NCBI GenBank assembly: GCA_035651635.1
Contig: DASRFK010000049.1
Location: forward strand, 1-25,647
Length of the DNA stretch: 25,647 bases
From: JANXQE01 sp035651635
GTDB taxonomy: Bacteria; Verrucomicrobiota; Verrucomicrobiia; Limisphaerales; UBA8199
Reading direction: 5' to 3'
The notes under the pieces are model-generated. The model made no database searches. It worked only from the letters and a program-made list of their open reading frames with translations, and was not told where the DNA came from. A program made the translations under genes and the position numbers. Below, in pieces: positions 1-8,203 of this stretch; position 1 is the first letter of the stretch, and every line of letters begins with the position of its first letter.

Positions 1-768
1 CGCTTGACCTCGATGACCAACAGCCAGGTCGGAGAACTCCTCCCCGACCGGTGGCGCAAAGCTCGCCAGGGAGGCGGAGCCGCGGTTTAATAAGCCCGAC
101 GGCCCAGGCTTGCTCGACCCTGTATCTCTGACGACGCTTACATTGTATCGCCATGATGCGATCGGAATAAATTGATAAAGATCGGAGTCGATACCTTCCC
201 AGTTAGGCCAGAACCCGACCAATGCAACGGGATTGGGACGCCGCTTTGCCGGGAAACCAGCGATATTCGTTATATCTAGAAAGTGGTTGAGGTGCTCTGG
301 CGCATCGGTCGAGTTCACGAAGGCGTCCACGCCGAAGAACATTTTCATGAGGGGGATTGGTATCTCTGGAAACTTTGGCGGCTCGTAGGTTGAGTTTGCC
401 ACGTTATGAAATGTCCCGAGGAGCTCATAAAAGAGTTGGTTCGTAACCGGCTCGACCGTCAGCGGCTCTTTACAGATCACGTGGTCGGGCGGGTAAAAAC
501 CAAACGTTCGGTTATACGACTCAATCGAGCGGACCAGGATGTCCCGTTGCTTGGATGCCTCGCCGTACAGTCGGTCAGTGGCGACCCGCAGGCGGATTGC
601 CGTGCTTTGCTTATGCACGACGTATGCAGCGCCCGCACACACGACCACGACGAGCACCGATGCTATAAGCAGGATGCCGACCGTCCGGTATCCGCGCTGA
701 TGTTCAGGCCTTGGCCGCGGATTGGCTCTGTCACTGCATGGAGTGGTGAATGTAGTTAGTTTCATCAT
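1..768 (-). CDS. Membrane-anchored hypothetical protein, pseudopilin-like layout (partial, runs off left edge)
   Basis: An open frame without a stop runs from an ATG at 768 (a second ATG is at 765) to base 1, giving at least 256 residues. After a short charged N-terminus there is one hydrophobic segment (about residues 29-51, TVGILLIASVLVVVVCAG), then a helical stretch (KQRDILVRSIESYNRTFGFY) and motifs such as PVTNQLFYELLG. The layout of one N-terminal helix plus an extracytoplasmic domain resembles type II secretion pseudopilins, but no canonical FTLIE cleavage motif is present, so processing by a prepilin peptidase is doubtful. The start lies inside the end of the upstream TPR gene (38-base overlap), which suggests translational coupling. 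No in-frame start lies between it and the membrane segment, which supports this start. Function unknown; the C-terminus is missing. Confidence 0.6.
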   Translation of the reverse strand, partial: MMKLTTFTTPCSDRANPRPRPEHQRGYRTVGILLIASVLVVVVCAGAAYVVHKQSTAIRLRVATDRLYGEASKQRDILVRSIESYNRTFGFYPPDHVICKEPLTVEPVTNQLFYELLGTFHNVANSTYEPPKFPEIPIPLMKMFFGVDAFVNSTDAPEHLNHFLDITNIAGFPAKRRPNPVALVGFWPNWEGIDSDLYQFIPIASWRYNVSVVRDTGSSKPGPSGLLNRGSASLASFAPPVGEEFSDLAVGHRGQA

Positions 769-2791
769 GGTACGATTTGCCTGCCTGGTACAGCCTTGCG
801 AGGCTATGATTTAGCTGCGCGTCCTGAACAGCGCCAACCCGAGCAGATAAGTCGGCAGCTCGCTCCGCGTCGGCCATGGCCTCCTCGAAGCGGCCAGCCT
901 CGGCATATGCCATTCCAAGGGTAAAAAGGATATGAGGATCGCCATTGCGGGTGAGGCCGCAGGCCCGTTCAGCAAATTCAACGGCCTCCTTTCCGCACCT
1001 TAGAGACAGGTCCGGACCTGCTGCCAAAAGGAATGCCAGGTTTTCGAGCGCCTGTGGCATGTTTGGATCGATTCGCACGGCCTCTCGGTATTCAGCCAAA
1101 GCTTCTCTCGTGGCCGCCGCGCGTTCATACGCGGTACCCAGGCACCAGTGCGTGTAAGCGCGGCGCGGGTTCAGACGGATGCTATGGCAATAAAGGTTAA
1201 TCGCCTTCCCCGTGTCGCCTCCGCTCTGCAGGATTATTCCAAGATCCTCGTACGGTCGAAACTTCGTGGGGTAGTGGACTATGACCTCCCGATATGCAGA
1301 TACAGCGTCAGCCGACTTTCCGCCTAAAAACAACGCCTGCGCAAGGTTGTAAGAGGCCTCATAGTTCGGTTCAGCCTGAACGGACCTGCGATAGAATGCG
1401 AGCGCCTGGGCCATGTCTCCGCGGGACTCTGCGAAGAAGCCCAGAAAATTAAACGCCATCCAACACTCCGGGTTCATGGCTGCCGTCGCGCGCCAGAGCG
1501 CCTCCTCGCTTCGGTACGCTTCGGATCCTTGTCTCGTGAGCAGGGCCAGCACCAGCAGCACTCCGCCACCAAGGCCAAACCGCATGAGTTGGTTCAGCCT
1601 GAGCGCGTGGGCGACCTGGCTTGAGACCGAGGCTATCAGTACTATTAGACCGAGGCTCGGGAGATAGGCCCAGTGATTCGCGACGAATGAGTAGCGCATG
1701 AAGTACCCATTGAGAAATCCCAGCAGGGGAGAAACCGTTCCGGCGAAAAATAAGACTGCCGCTGCGGGCCCACGTCCAATACGCCTGCGGACTGCGACGA
1801 GTAGCAGGATAGCGGCCCCTGCGGTGGCAGGCCAGAGCCACTGTACGGTTGCGCCGGATTGGACTCGCCACCTCGGATAAACAAAGCACATCTGAGTTGG
1901 CCACGTCATCTTTCCGACGTAAAACCAAAGTGAGTGACCCGCGATGGTGCAACGCTGCACGAGTGAGAGGTCCCACTCCGCCCCTTTAGCACCGACGTGC
2001 TCTCGCTCCAGCCACTGCGTTACTAGCCCCAGCGCAACAGCCGCGAAAAAGAACGGCAGGGTCGGAAGGACGTCGACCCAACGTATGCGGCCGCGCTTCC
2101 ACCAGCAGAGTAGGAGAACGACGGCAGGAAAGGCGAATGCAGTAGCCTTCGCCGTGTACGCTGCAAGAAACAATACCATGGCGCATGCGTAGGAAGCTCC
2201 TGTGAAAGTGTCCGCCTGGCGTTTAGCGTTTTCCTCGATGGCCCAGTACCGCGTCAGCCGACCGTACGCCAGCAGCGCACCAAGGAAAAGCGCGAGCGAC
2301 AGAACATTCTTGCGCTCGGTTATCCAAGCTACAGACTGAACCATGACTGGGTGTAGCGCCATCAAGGATGCCGCAAACCCGGGCGCAGGAATCTTAAGCC
2401 GGTGCAGGAGTCTCCAAAACAGTCCGGCAGCCAATAAGTGCCACAAGACATTTTCTATGTGGTATGGCATGGTGCGGAGCCCCCAAAGTTGATAATCTAA
2501 CCAGAAGCTCGTTCCCGTGAGAGGGTAGTACTGCTGAAGAGCGTTCGGGTTGATCCACATTTCCTTTAGGCCCGCCAGGCACTTGAACAGCTCCCTGAGA
2601 TTCCATGTCCACGACTCATCGTCCCACAGAAAACCGCCGCGCAAACATGGCCAGTAGGCCCAGAACACGGCTAACCCAAGAAGCACAGGCGGGAGCGAGT
2701 TAACTATAAACAGGGACCAGCACTTCAACACGATTCTCAGTGGGCTTTGTGAACTGGACGCTTGGCGCTTCGTGATGAACCATTTGAGCAT
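731..2791 (-). CDS. TMTC-like membrane protein with C-terminal TPR repeats (putative O-glycosyltransferase)
   Basis: 686 residues. The N-terminal two thirds is polytopic, with many hydrophobic helices, and carries landmarks of the PMT/TMTC-type glycosyltransferase-like membrane fold: an acidic WDDE motif at about 56-59 after the first helix, QQYYPLTG near 86-93, and ALHPVMVQSVAWITERKN near 145-162. The C-terminal part (about 430-680) is a run of five or six tetratricopeptide repeats (for example YEASYNLAQALFLGGKSADA). In the family, the acidic residues after helix 1 are thought to bind metal and the lipid-linked sugar, while the TPRs sit outside the membrane and bind protein. The likely role is protein O-glycosylation or envelope polymer work; the substrate is unknown. 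It is first of a two-gene unit, the next gene starting 38 bases before its stop. I see no clear Shine-Dalgarno sequence. Confidence 0.85.
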   Translation of the reverse strand: MLKWFITKRQASSSQSPLRIVLKCWSLFIVNSLPPVLLGLAVFWAYWPCLRGGFLWDDESWTWNLRELFKCLAGLKEMWINPNALQQYYPLTGTSFWLDYQLWGLRTMPYHIENVLWHLLAAGLFWRLLHRLKIPAPGFAASLMALHPVMVQSVAWITERKNVLSLALFLGALLAYGRLTRYWAIEENAKRQADTFTGASYACAMVLFLAAYTAKATAFAFPAVVLLLCWWKRGRIRWVDVLPTLPFFFAAVALGLVTQWLEREHVGAKGAEWDLSLVQRCTIAGHSLWFYVGKMTWPTQMCFVYPRWRVQSGATVQWLWPATAGAAILLLVAVRRRIGRGPAAAVLFFAGTVSPLLGFLNGYFMRYSFVANHWAYLPSLGLIVLIASVSSQVAHALRLNQLMRFGLGGGVLLVLALLTRQGSEAYRSEEALWRATAAMNPECWMAFNFLGFFAESRGDMAQALAFYRRSVQAEPNYEASYNLAQALFLGGKSADAVSAYREVIVHYPTKFRPYEDLGIILQSGGDTGKAINLYCHSIRLNPRRAYTHWCLGTAYERAAATREALAEYREAVRIDPNMPQALENLAFLLAAGPDLSLRCGKEAVEFAERACGLTRNGDPHILFTLGMAYAEAGRFEEAMADAERAADLSARVGAVQDAQLNHSLARLYQAGKSYHDETNYIHHSMQ

Positions 2792-2802
2792 CTGGTTCGT
2801 TT

Positions 2803-3182
2803 ATAGCGCCCTACTGCATTCTCGTATGTCGGGAAAGAACGTATGTTTTTGTGAGTGAATCACGGATTTCTCTGTAAGTTAAGAACTCACAACGCTATTG
2901 CCCGACTGAGAGCAACTTTTGTCCAGCAGCGTGCCGACGGAGCTCCCGGATCGCCTTGCGAACGAAAAAGAAGAAAAGGTCAACTCGCCTCTGGGAGGCT
3001 GCAACATGAGTTTGGAAACCACTCGCCGACGTCACGTTCGAATCGATTGCAGGACCGCGTAACCAAAAATTGCTGAGGGCTACACAAGATCGCTGTGAGT
3101 AATTAACTCACAAACAAATCCGTGATTCACTTACGAGATGATCCGTTCTTTCCTGACAGACGAAAACCTGTTGGGGCGCTAT
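2803..3182. mobile_element. MITE-like element with long imperfect terminal inverted repeats
   Basis: Bases 2803-2900 pair in one register, without gaps, with 3085-3182 (position sum 5985). About 75 of 98 positions are complementary. The outer 9 bp are perfect (ATAGCGCCC against GGGCGCTAT) and the inner 66 bp (2829-2894 with 3091-3156) match at about 80 percent. The middle, about 184 bp, holds no convincing gene. A TA dinucleotide occurs at both tips (2804-2805 and 3180-3181), as expected for a TA target duplication of IS630/Tc1-mariner-type elements. The family assignment is inference; no transposase is present. The left end sits 12 bases upstream of the TPR gene start and the right end meets the start of the pseudopilin gene, so it fills the whole divergent promoter region. 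Confidence 0.6.
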
Positions 3183-3192
3183 GAGGAGATGG

Positions 3193-4122
3193 ATGTTCAG
3201 AAGGTTCGCCATTATGCGGGCAGCTTCCGACTCTCAGGAGCGGTTAAAAACCCCGCTGGAGCAGTTGGTGCTCAGTGATTCTCTTCCGCCTCTGCGGGGT
3301 GTCTCAAACCCTAGCCTGCGTTCCGCCTTCACGCTGATCGAATTATTGGTCGTTATTGCGATCATCGCCATTTTAGCAGCCTTGCTTTTGCCCGCGCTGA
3401 ACAAGGCCAAAGTCAAGGCCCAGGGAACGATGTGCATGAACAATACCAAGCAGTTGATGATTGCCTGGCGCATGTATACTGACGACAACAATGGCAATCT
3501 TTGCCAGAATCTTTCCGGGTACGATATCACTCAGACCCGCCTGAGCTGGGTTTTGGGGTGGGAAGACTTTACTCCTAATAACAAGGACAACACCAACGCA
3601 CTGATGATTTCGAGGGGGTTGCTGGGGCCTTACACGAAAAACGCCTTGGGCGTCTATAAATGTCCGGCCGATACTTACCTGGTCAAGGAAGGCAATGCCG
3701 TGCTGCCCCGGCTTCGCAGCATTTCCATGAATGCCTACATCCAAGGCAACGGTTACGGTCCTTCCACGATGTCGGTTTGGCATCCCGATCTTCTCGCCTA
3801 CAACAAGGAGTCCGACATCTTGCGTCCTTCGCCTTCAGATCTGTTTGTGGTTGTGGATGAGCACCCAGACAGCATCGACGACGGTTGGCTCCTCATCGAC
3901 CCGACTCAGCGGACGGCTTGGGGCAACGACTTGCCCGCCAGCTATCACAACGGTGCGTGCGGATTTAGTTTCGCCGACGGGCACTCAGAGATCCACAAAT
4001 GGCGGGAGGCTACCACGTGTGCGCCCGTTCAACAACAGCAGCACAGTCATTTTCCCGGCACCTCCCCGGTAGATCGTGACATCAGCTGGATGACAAACCA
4101 CTGCACCGCAAGTGTGCAGTGA
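3193..4122 (+). CDS. Type IV pilin-like (H-X9-DG) prepilin-type protein
   Basis: 309 residues from the chosen start. The leader ends SLRSA, followed by FTLIELLVVIAIIAILAALL, the prepilin cleavage/methylation motif with Phe at +1 and Glu at +5. The leader is unusually long (about 45 residues). Near the C-terminus, HNGACGFSFADG fits H-X9-DG, the motif typical of the very large pseudopilin families of Planctomycetes and Verrucomicrobia. CPAD appears mid-protein, as in the related genes at 15169 and 15964. The ATG at 3193 has GAGGAG 4-5 bases upstream and is preferred over the in-frame ATG at 3181, which lacks a ribosome site and lies on the inverted-repeat tip; ATG 3214 is another option. It is probably exported and assembled in, or anchored to, the envelope; its exact role is unknown. 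Confidence 0.85.
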   Translation: MFRRFAIMRAASDSQERLKTPLEQLVLSDSLPPLRGVSNPSLRSAFTLIELLVVIAIIAILAALLLPALNKAKVKAQGTMCMNNTKQLMIAWRMYTDDNNGNLCQNLSGYDITQTRLSWVLGWEDFTPNNKDNTNALMISRGLLGPYTKNALGVYKCPADTYLVKEGNAVLPRLRSISMNAYIQGNGYGPSTMSVWHPDLLAYNKESDILRPSPSDLFVVVDEHPDSIDDGWLLIDPTQRTAWGNDLPASYHNGACGFSFADGHSEIHKWREATTCAPVQQQQHSHFPGTSPVDRDISWMTNHCTASVQ

Positions 4123-4667
4123 ATGGTATTCGACTCTTCCTGAGCCCCTCCAAAATCCGCCATTACAGAGGGGATACGGTCGACAATTGTCCTGCCCCGA
4201 TGAGACCCACCCAACATGGTGGACGCCCACGGTACTACGAAATATACTTACACCGGTGGCAACAACCTTGCCGCTGCGGGGGCTTGCCAGTCACCTGAAT
4301 TGAGTGCGTGTGAATTTTGCCCCAAATTACTGTCACGTTCAGGGCGCCCAACTCAGGCGGTAGAAGGCGTAAGGAGGCGGGCCGCTGAGATCGCTGAACA
4401 AGGGAATTGCAAAACCTCGCCACTGGCACTTCGAGCAAGGATGGGACGAAAGGTCTATTGTCTGGGCGGGCCGCTCCTGGTGTAGAGTTGCCCGGTCACG
4501 ATTCCCAAATTTACGAATGTTAAACCTTTACCAATCTGTGCGCATGAATCCGAGCTATCGCACGCTCGAGATTGGGGACGTTTTGTTCGCTGAGCACAGC
4601 TGCGGCGTAACGGTGAAGAAACTGCCAAACCTGACGGAATCGGACTCCTTACAATCGAAAAACAATT
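4123..4667. other. 545-base intergenic stretch with decayed coding remnants
   Basis: I find no intact gene here. The only recognisable item is an RHS-repeat-like scrap listed separately at 4204-4272. The rest reads as short stop-limited frames with no family resemblance I can defend. The methyltransferase promoter should lie at the right end, but I cannot assign -35/-10 boxes. Confidence 0.5.
4204..4272 (+). pseudogene. RHS-repeat-like remnant
   Basis: One frame reads DPPNMVDAHGTTKYTYTGGN before similarity fades. The pattern D-x-x-G-T-T-x-Y-x-Y matches the core of RHS/YD repeats, and the preceding NMVDA resembles verrucomicrobial RHS proteins. An in-frame stop lies directly upstream (4201-4203) and no further repeats follow. 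I read it as a small leftover of a deleted RHS gene. A chance match over about 20 residues cannot be excluded. Confidence 0.35.
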
Positions 4668-5546
4668 ATGCAGACATTATCAACTGAACTAAAAGAAACG
4701 AACCTCCAATACAATCCGCCCAATTCGCAGGCGCTCCCCGACCTTGCGGCCATCAAATCGAAACAAAAGGCCACCTGGGAGTCCGGCGACTTCGGGCAGA
4801 TCGCCCAGAGCATCGAAAACGTGGCTGAGGAATTCATGGCCCGCCAGCCATTGCGGCCCGGCTTGCGAGTGCTGGACGTGGCTTGCGGCACGGGCAATCT
4901 CGCGCTCATCGCGGCCAGGCACGGTTGCGTGGTGAGTGGTGTCGACATCGCCGCCAATTTGCTGACCCAGGCGCGCGCCCGCGCAGCCGCGGCCGGAGCG
5001 AGCGTCGGCTTTGAGGAAGCCGACGCCGAAGCGTTGCCGTTCCCGAACGACACTTTCGATCTTTCGGTCAGCATGTTCGGGGTGATGTTTACTCCGCAAC
5101 CCACCGTGGCGACGTCGGAGTTGCGCCGAGTCACCAGGCCCGGGGGTCAGATCGCCTTGGCAAACTGGACCCCCGAAGGATTCATCGGGAAGATGTTCCG
5201 CGTCTTTAAAACGCATCTGCCAGCCCCACCGGCCGGAATTCCTTCGCCAATGGAGTGGGGGAACGAGACCATAGTGCAAAAGCGGCTGCAAGACGGCTTC
5301 ACCAACGTGAGGCTGGTGCGGCGTATCGCTCTAATGCGTTATCCGTTCCCGCCGGCCGAGACCGTTGATTTCTTTCGCAAGTATTACGGGCCGACGCTGC
5401 GGGCCTTCGAATCGCTGGCACCGGTCCGTCAAGAGGAACTGCGGCGAGACCTGGTTGAACTGCAAACGCGGCATAACATCGCCGGCCTTCCCGGTCAGAC
5501 CGAAACCGCCGCCGAATATCTCGAAGTCGTCGCAACGAAGGTTTGA
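4668..5546 (+). CDS. Class I SAM-dependent methyltransferase
   Basis: 292 residues with a Rossmann-type methyltransferase core. Motif I is VLDVACGTGN at about 68-77, the ribose-binding acidic residue is in SGVDIA near 93, EADAEALPFPNDTFD near 117-131 is the motif II/III region, and LRRVTRPGG near 152-160 is post-core motif III. This matches the Methyltransf_11 (UbiE-like) group. The variable C-terminal half (KTHLPAPPAG..., FFRKYYGPTLRAFE) should set the acceptor, which is unknown. It stands alone between degraded or intergenic DNA. I see no Shine-Dalgarno before the ATG; a later in-frame ATG would cut little of the family core. Family assignment is secure, the substrate is not. Confidence 0.85.
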   Translation: MQTLSTELKETNLQYNPPNSQALPDLAAIKSKQKATWESGDFGQIAQSIENVAEEFMARQPLRPGLRVLDVACGTGNLALIAARHGCVVSGVDIAANLLTQARARAAAAGASVGFEEADAEALPFPNDTFDLSVSMFGVMFTPQPTVATSELRRVTRPGGQIALANWTPEGFIGKMFRVFKTHLPAPPAGIPSPMEWGNETIVQKRLQDGFTNVRLVRRIALMRYPFPPAETVDFFRKYYGPTLRAFESLAPVRQEELRRDLVELQTRHNIAGLPGQTETAAEYLEVVATKV

Positions 5547-6060
5547 TCAAAACCCTGGTATCAAACGAATATCGGGCGGCAGCCACGAGAAGCCTCAGCC
5601 GAAGTGGACACGGACTCGATCTGCGGGTCCTCCATTGGCTGATTTTCGCCCACTCGGTTAGGCGACCCCTTTTCTTTTCGAGGCTGTCTGGCTATACTGG
5701 GTGAAACTGGCGGCAAAGGCCTTGGCGTGCACTCCGCGGGCGTAGGTTTGAGCCGATATGAACAGAACTCAGATCGAGGCAGCGGTGGAACGCAACCTAT
5801 CCAGCGGGGATACGCACCAATTTGCCTGCCAGTTTTTGGACATCAGTGGGCTTTGTCCATTATGGGCCAAGTCCCGGTTGGAAGGAACAAAAGGTCGAGT
5901 TGCCTTTGCGTCTCCCCGGCATTTCGCATAGCGAGCCCACGCAGCCAACACCGCGATGAGCTTCTTGTTTCACTCTCGGCCCGGGCGGCCTGAGCCGGCT
6001 CGTTCGGCGAGGTTTGCTCTTGGGGCCGCCTTATGAGTGAATCATGGTTTACAAGAACGT
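5547..6060. other. Intergenic stretch with one candidate small ORF
   Basis: About 510 bases separate the methyltransferase from the small gene at 6061. The only candidate gene is the 57-codon ORF at 5758-5931. I see no hairpin with a U-run, no tRNA and no repeat arm longer than a few bases. At 6035-6051 the phrase TGAGTGAATCATGGTTT closely resembles the inner part of the MITE-like arm (TGAGTGAATCACGGATTT at 2852-2869). Confidence 0.4.
5758..5931 (+). CDS. Small hypothetical protein, 57 aa
   Basis: An ATG at 5758 opens a 57-codon frame ending at TAG 5929-5931. The product begins MNRTQIEAAVERNLSSGDTH and continues through QFACQFLDISGLCPLWAKSR to a PRHFA end. Composition is protein-like: an amphipathic N-terminal helix, two Cys and one Trp, with no low complexity. 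I do not recognise a family. There is no strong Shine-Dalgarno, and it lies alone between a methyltransferase and another small hypothetical gene. It may be a real small protein or chance. Confidence 0.35.
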   Translation: MNRTQIEAAVERNLSSGDTHQFACQFLDISGLCPLWAKSRLEGTKGRVAFASPRHFA

Positions 6061-6339
6061 ATGAGACGAGATCAGATTCAGGTGGCGATAAAGGAGGGGA
6101 TTCCATTCGAGATCAGGATGGCGGATGGAGCCAGATATCGGGTGCGGGAGCGATACCAAGTAGCGGTGGGCAGAATGTCGGTCGCTGTGTTCGATGACAA
6201 GGACTTGGCTCATATCCTGCCCCTGCTGACAATGAAGGGCATATCGTATCTGGACGCCAATGGTAATCGCTCTTTCCACATTTCCACGCCGGTATCGGCC
6301 GCCCAACAGACGGCCAGACCCGCATCCTCCACGGCATAG
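6061..6339 (+). CDS. Small conserved-looking hypothetical protein
   Basis: 92 residues from ATG 6061: MRRDQIQVAIKEGIPFEIRM, then ADGARYRVRERYQVAVGRMS and ...KDLAHILPLLTMKGISYL. The alternating hydrophobic pattern suggests a small beta-rich domain with an N-terminal helix. I recall similar short proteins (helix, then PFEI-x-ADG-x-x-Y) as frequent, often multicopy, hypotheticals in Verrucomicrobia; that is memory, not a search. A GTG at 6037 is an alternative start adding 8 residues; neither has a good ribosome site. No function is proposed. Confidence 0.6.
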   Translation: MRRDQIQVAIKEGIPFEIRMADGARYRVRERYQVAVGRMSVAVFDDKDLAHILPLLTMKGISYLDANGNRSFHISTPVSAAQQTARPASSTA

Positions 6340-6417
6340 AGGTAACCTTCCTTTTGAATCATCGATGGAACATATGAGGTTCCCCTTTTCTAGAATCACC
6401 TCTGCGATACATCCCAT

Positions 6418-6450
6418 TAAGAATGAAGAATTAGAAATTAAGGATTAAGT
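6418..6450. repeat. Short AT-rich degenerate tandem motif
   Basis: GAATGAAGAATTAGAAATTA followed by AGGATTAAG is a run of degenerate GAATTA/GAATGAA units in an otherwise G+C-rich region. It includes the stop codon of the ankyrin gene (minus strand, 6438-6440). It is a low-complexity tract and may act as a transcription end or be a small repeat scar. Confidence 0.4.
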
Positions 6451-7712
6451 AAGCTCGCCCCTTCCTCATTTACCCAACCCTTTTCTGGGAACCCGTTTGC
6501 CCATTCTGCCGGGGTTACTTCACGCGCCAGGTGCCAGCGCGGCGTCTCACACCAATCGAGAAACTTGCGCAGAGTCGCGCGCAAGTCCTTCGAAGCGCCA
6601 CCGGCCAGGAGCCGACGCACGATTGCCCCGTCGCGTTGCCTGCGGCATGCGGCCGGCATACTCACCAGCGCGTTGAACAGCGGCGTATGCCCACCAAATC
6701 CCTCGGCATCAATCAACGCCCGGGCATTCACGTCGGCGCTCCGGGCCAGGAGCAAATCGAAAATCTCCTGCTCGTCGAACTCGATGGCCAGGTGCAGCAG
6801 CGTCCCTCCATCCACGGGGGTGCCGTGCATGCCCGCGCGGCCGTCATCGCCGCAACCCAGCTCAGGGGGATAGATCTCTCCCAAAGCAAACCGTCGTTGG
6901 ATCAAACTTGCGTCGCGTTGCAAATGCTCCTTCAACCGACCCGCGTCTCCCCGATGGACCGCCATGATCGGCGTATCGGGCAGCTCGTATCCTCGTTTCT
7001 CGAACAAGTCCAGAATTTCGTGTTTGCCGGCCGAATTGCGGCAATACGTTTCCAACACCAGGGCAAGCGGCGCCAGGCGATCGCCACGGGCGTCGGTATA
7101 AGGGACATTCAGTTCGTCCAGAAAACGAAATCCGGATGCCTTGAGCGTTTCGCAGGCGCCCATGATGATGCCTGGAGCGAGTTTCGCTCCGTGCTCGAGC
7201 AACCACCGCGCGCATTCCAACCGGCCCTGAAGGACGGCTCGGTCGAAAGCATGCTGAAAGTCCCGCGCACCGAGTTGGGCCACGGCCTGGATGATCTCGA
7301 GCCGGCCAAGATTGGCGGCATGGCTCATCGGCGGACCCCAATTGCCGCTCCAGACCGGAATATGCAGCAGTTGCGGATTCGACTGGAGGATGCGAACGAC
7401 TGTCTCGCGATCGTCGGCGCGAATTGCCGCGTCGAGGGCTTGGGCGAGGCTGTGCGAGGTGATCCGCCTTTTGAGATCCGCCCAGTGCGAAAGGCCGTAC
7501 TCGCGGGCGATGACTAGTTGCGCGTCGCTCAGGCGGAATTCGGCTGTGGCGAGGTTGTCGGCGCCAGTTTTTTTGAACCGGGGATGCTGCCTGCGGACAC
7601 GGTCAAGGGCTTCGGGGTTGCCGGCGCGAAATTGTTTCAACAACTCGCGCGCTTCGCGTTTGGGAACGTCGAGATGAGGACGGGACGGAAGGTTTCGTGA
7701 TACAGTAGCCAT
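6438..7712 (-). CDS. Ankyrin-repeat protein
   Basis: 424 residues. The N-terminus (about 15-85) has the helical region often found before ankyrin repeats in soil bacteria: REARELLKQFRAGNPEALDR and, after a short gap, LSDAQLVIAREYGLSHWADL. Degenerate ankyrin units follow, for example MSHAANLGRLEIIQAVAQLG, FDRAVLQGRLECARWLLEHG, a well-formed GGTLLHLAIEFDEQEIFDLL, and GHTPLFNALVSM. No signal peptide is visible, so it is probably cytoplasmic and used for protein binding. The ATG at 7712 is chosen because GAAAGG sits just before it and homology-like sequence begins there; an upstream in-frame start at 7745 would add 11 unlike residues. The partner is unknown. Confidence 0.85.
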   Translation of the reverse strand: MATVSRNLPSRPHLDVPKREARELLKQFRAGNPEALDRVRRQHPRFKKTGADNLATAEFRLSDAQLVIAREYGLSHWADLKRRITSHSLAQALDAAIRADDRETVVRILQSNPQLLHIPVWSGNWGPPMSHAANLGRLEIIQAVAQLGARDFQHAFDRAVLQGRLECARWLLEHGAKLAPGIIMGACETLKASGFRFLDELNVPYTDARGDRLAPLALVLETYCRNSAGKHEILDLFEKRGYELPDTPIMAVHRGDAGRLKEHLQRDASLIQRRFALGEIYPPELGCGDDGRAGMHGTPVDGGTLLHLAIEFDEQEIFDLLLARSADVNARALIDAEGFGGHTPLFNALVSMPAACRRQRDGAIVRRLLAGGASKDLRATLRKFLDWCETPRWHLAREVTPAEWANGFPEKGWVNEEGASLLNP

Positions 7713-7939
7713 AACCTTTCTTCTGTTGCGCCCGTTGGTCCGCAAGCTCGGGCAGAAGTCAGGTTAACAGCGTTGTTACTAATTCCGGTGGGCTAAGCCC
7801 ATGTCCGCGGACGGGATGCTGCCGGTCAGCAACTCTATACTGCCGCACCTGGTCGTTTGAGCAAGCAGGAATTCATGTCCAGCCGGAGCCTGACCCGGGT
7901 GCCTTCAAAACACGCTTGAAAACGAGGCGAATAAACATA

Positions 7940-8203
7940 ATGAAAGCAAAGAAGCAGGCGGTCGCACGGGGAACTATCTCGACGCACGAAATGAGGTTTG
8001 AGTTTGACCGCATCCTGCGAGCCGTCAAAGCCGGTCGTTCGCTCACTTTAACCTATCGCAATAAGCCGTTGGCCCGGATCGTCCCACTGCACGCAGAGTC
8101 GGAGGTTTCGCCTGAAGATTCGATTTTCCGTTTGCAGGAATTGGCGGAGCCGATCGGTCCATTGACGAACGCCGAGATTGACGCTGTGGTTTATGGCGCA
8201 TGA
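7940..8203 (+). CDS. Antitoxin, Phd/YefM-like (type II toxin-antitoxin)
   Basis: 87 residues. ISTHEMRFEFDRILRAVKAG followed by RSLTLTYRNKPLARIVPL matches the Phd/YefM fold: a strand, helix, and then the conserved strand pair that ends with a nonpolar-Ala-x-Ile-Val-Pro motif. The acidic C-terminus should bind the toxin. The ATG at 7940 is chosen over a TTG at 7916; GAGG lies about 12 bases upstream, rather far. Its stop (8201-8203) lies inside the next gene, which starts 11 bases earlier, so the two are translationally coupled. In this family the antitoxin usually represses its own operon; I could not identify a palindromic operator with certainty. Confidence 0.8.
   Translation: MKAKKQAVARGTISTHEMRFEFDRILRAVKAGRSLTLTYRNKPLARIVPLHAESEVSPEDSIFRLQELAEPIGPLTNAEIDAVVYGA

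Noticed and set aside
4300..4485. Possible group II intron maturase tail (RRAAEIAEQG...LALRARMGRK)
   Set aside because: The resemblance is a few residues only, with no intron domain V hairpin or other maturase motif nearby.
6531..7517. Long plus-strand open frame (328 codons)
   Set aside because: It lies opposite the ankyrin gene, whose motifs and length fit a family; the plus-strand product has no recognisable pattern and is an antisense artefact of G+C-rich DNA.
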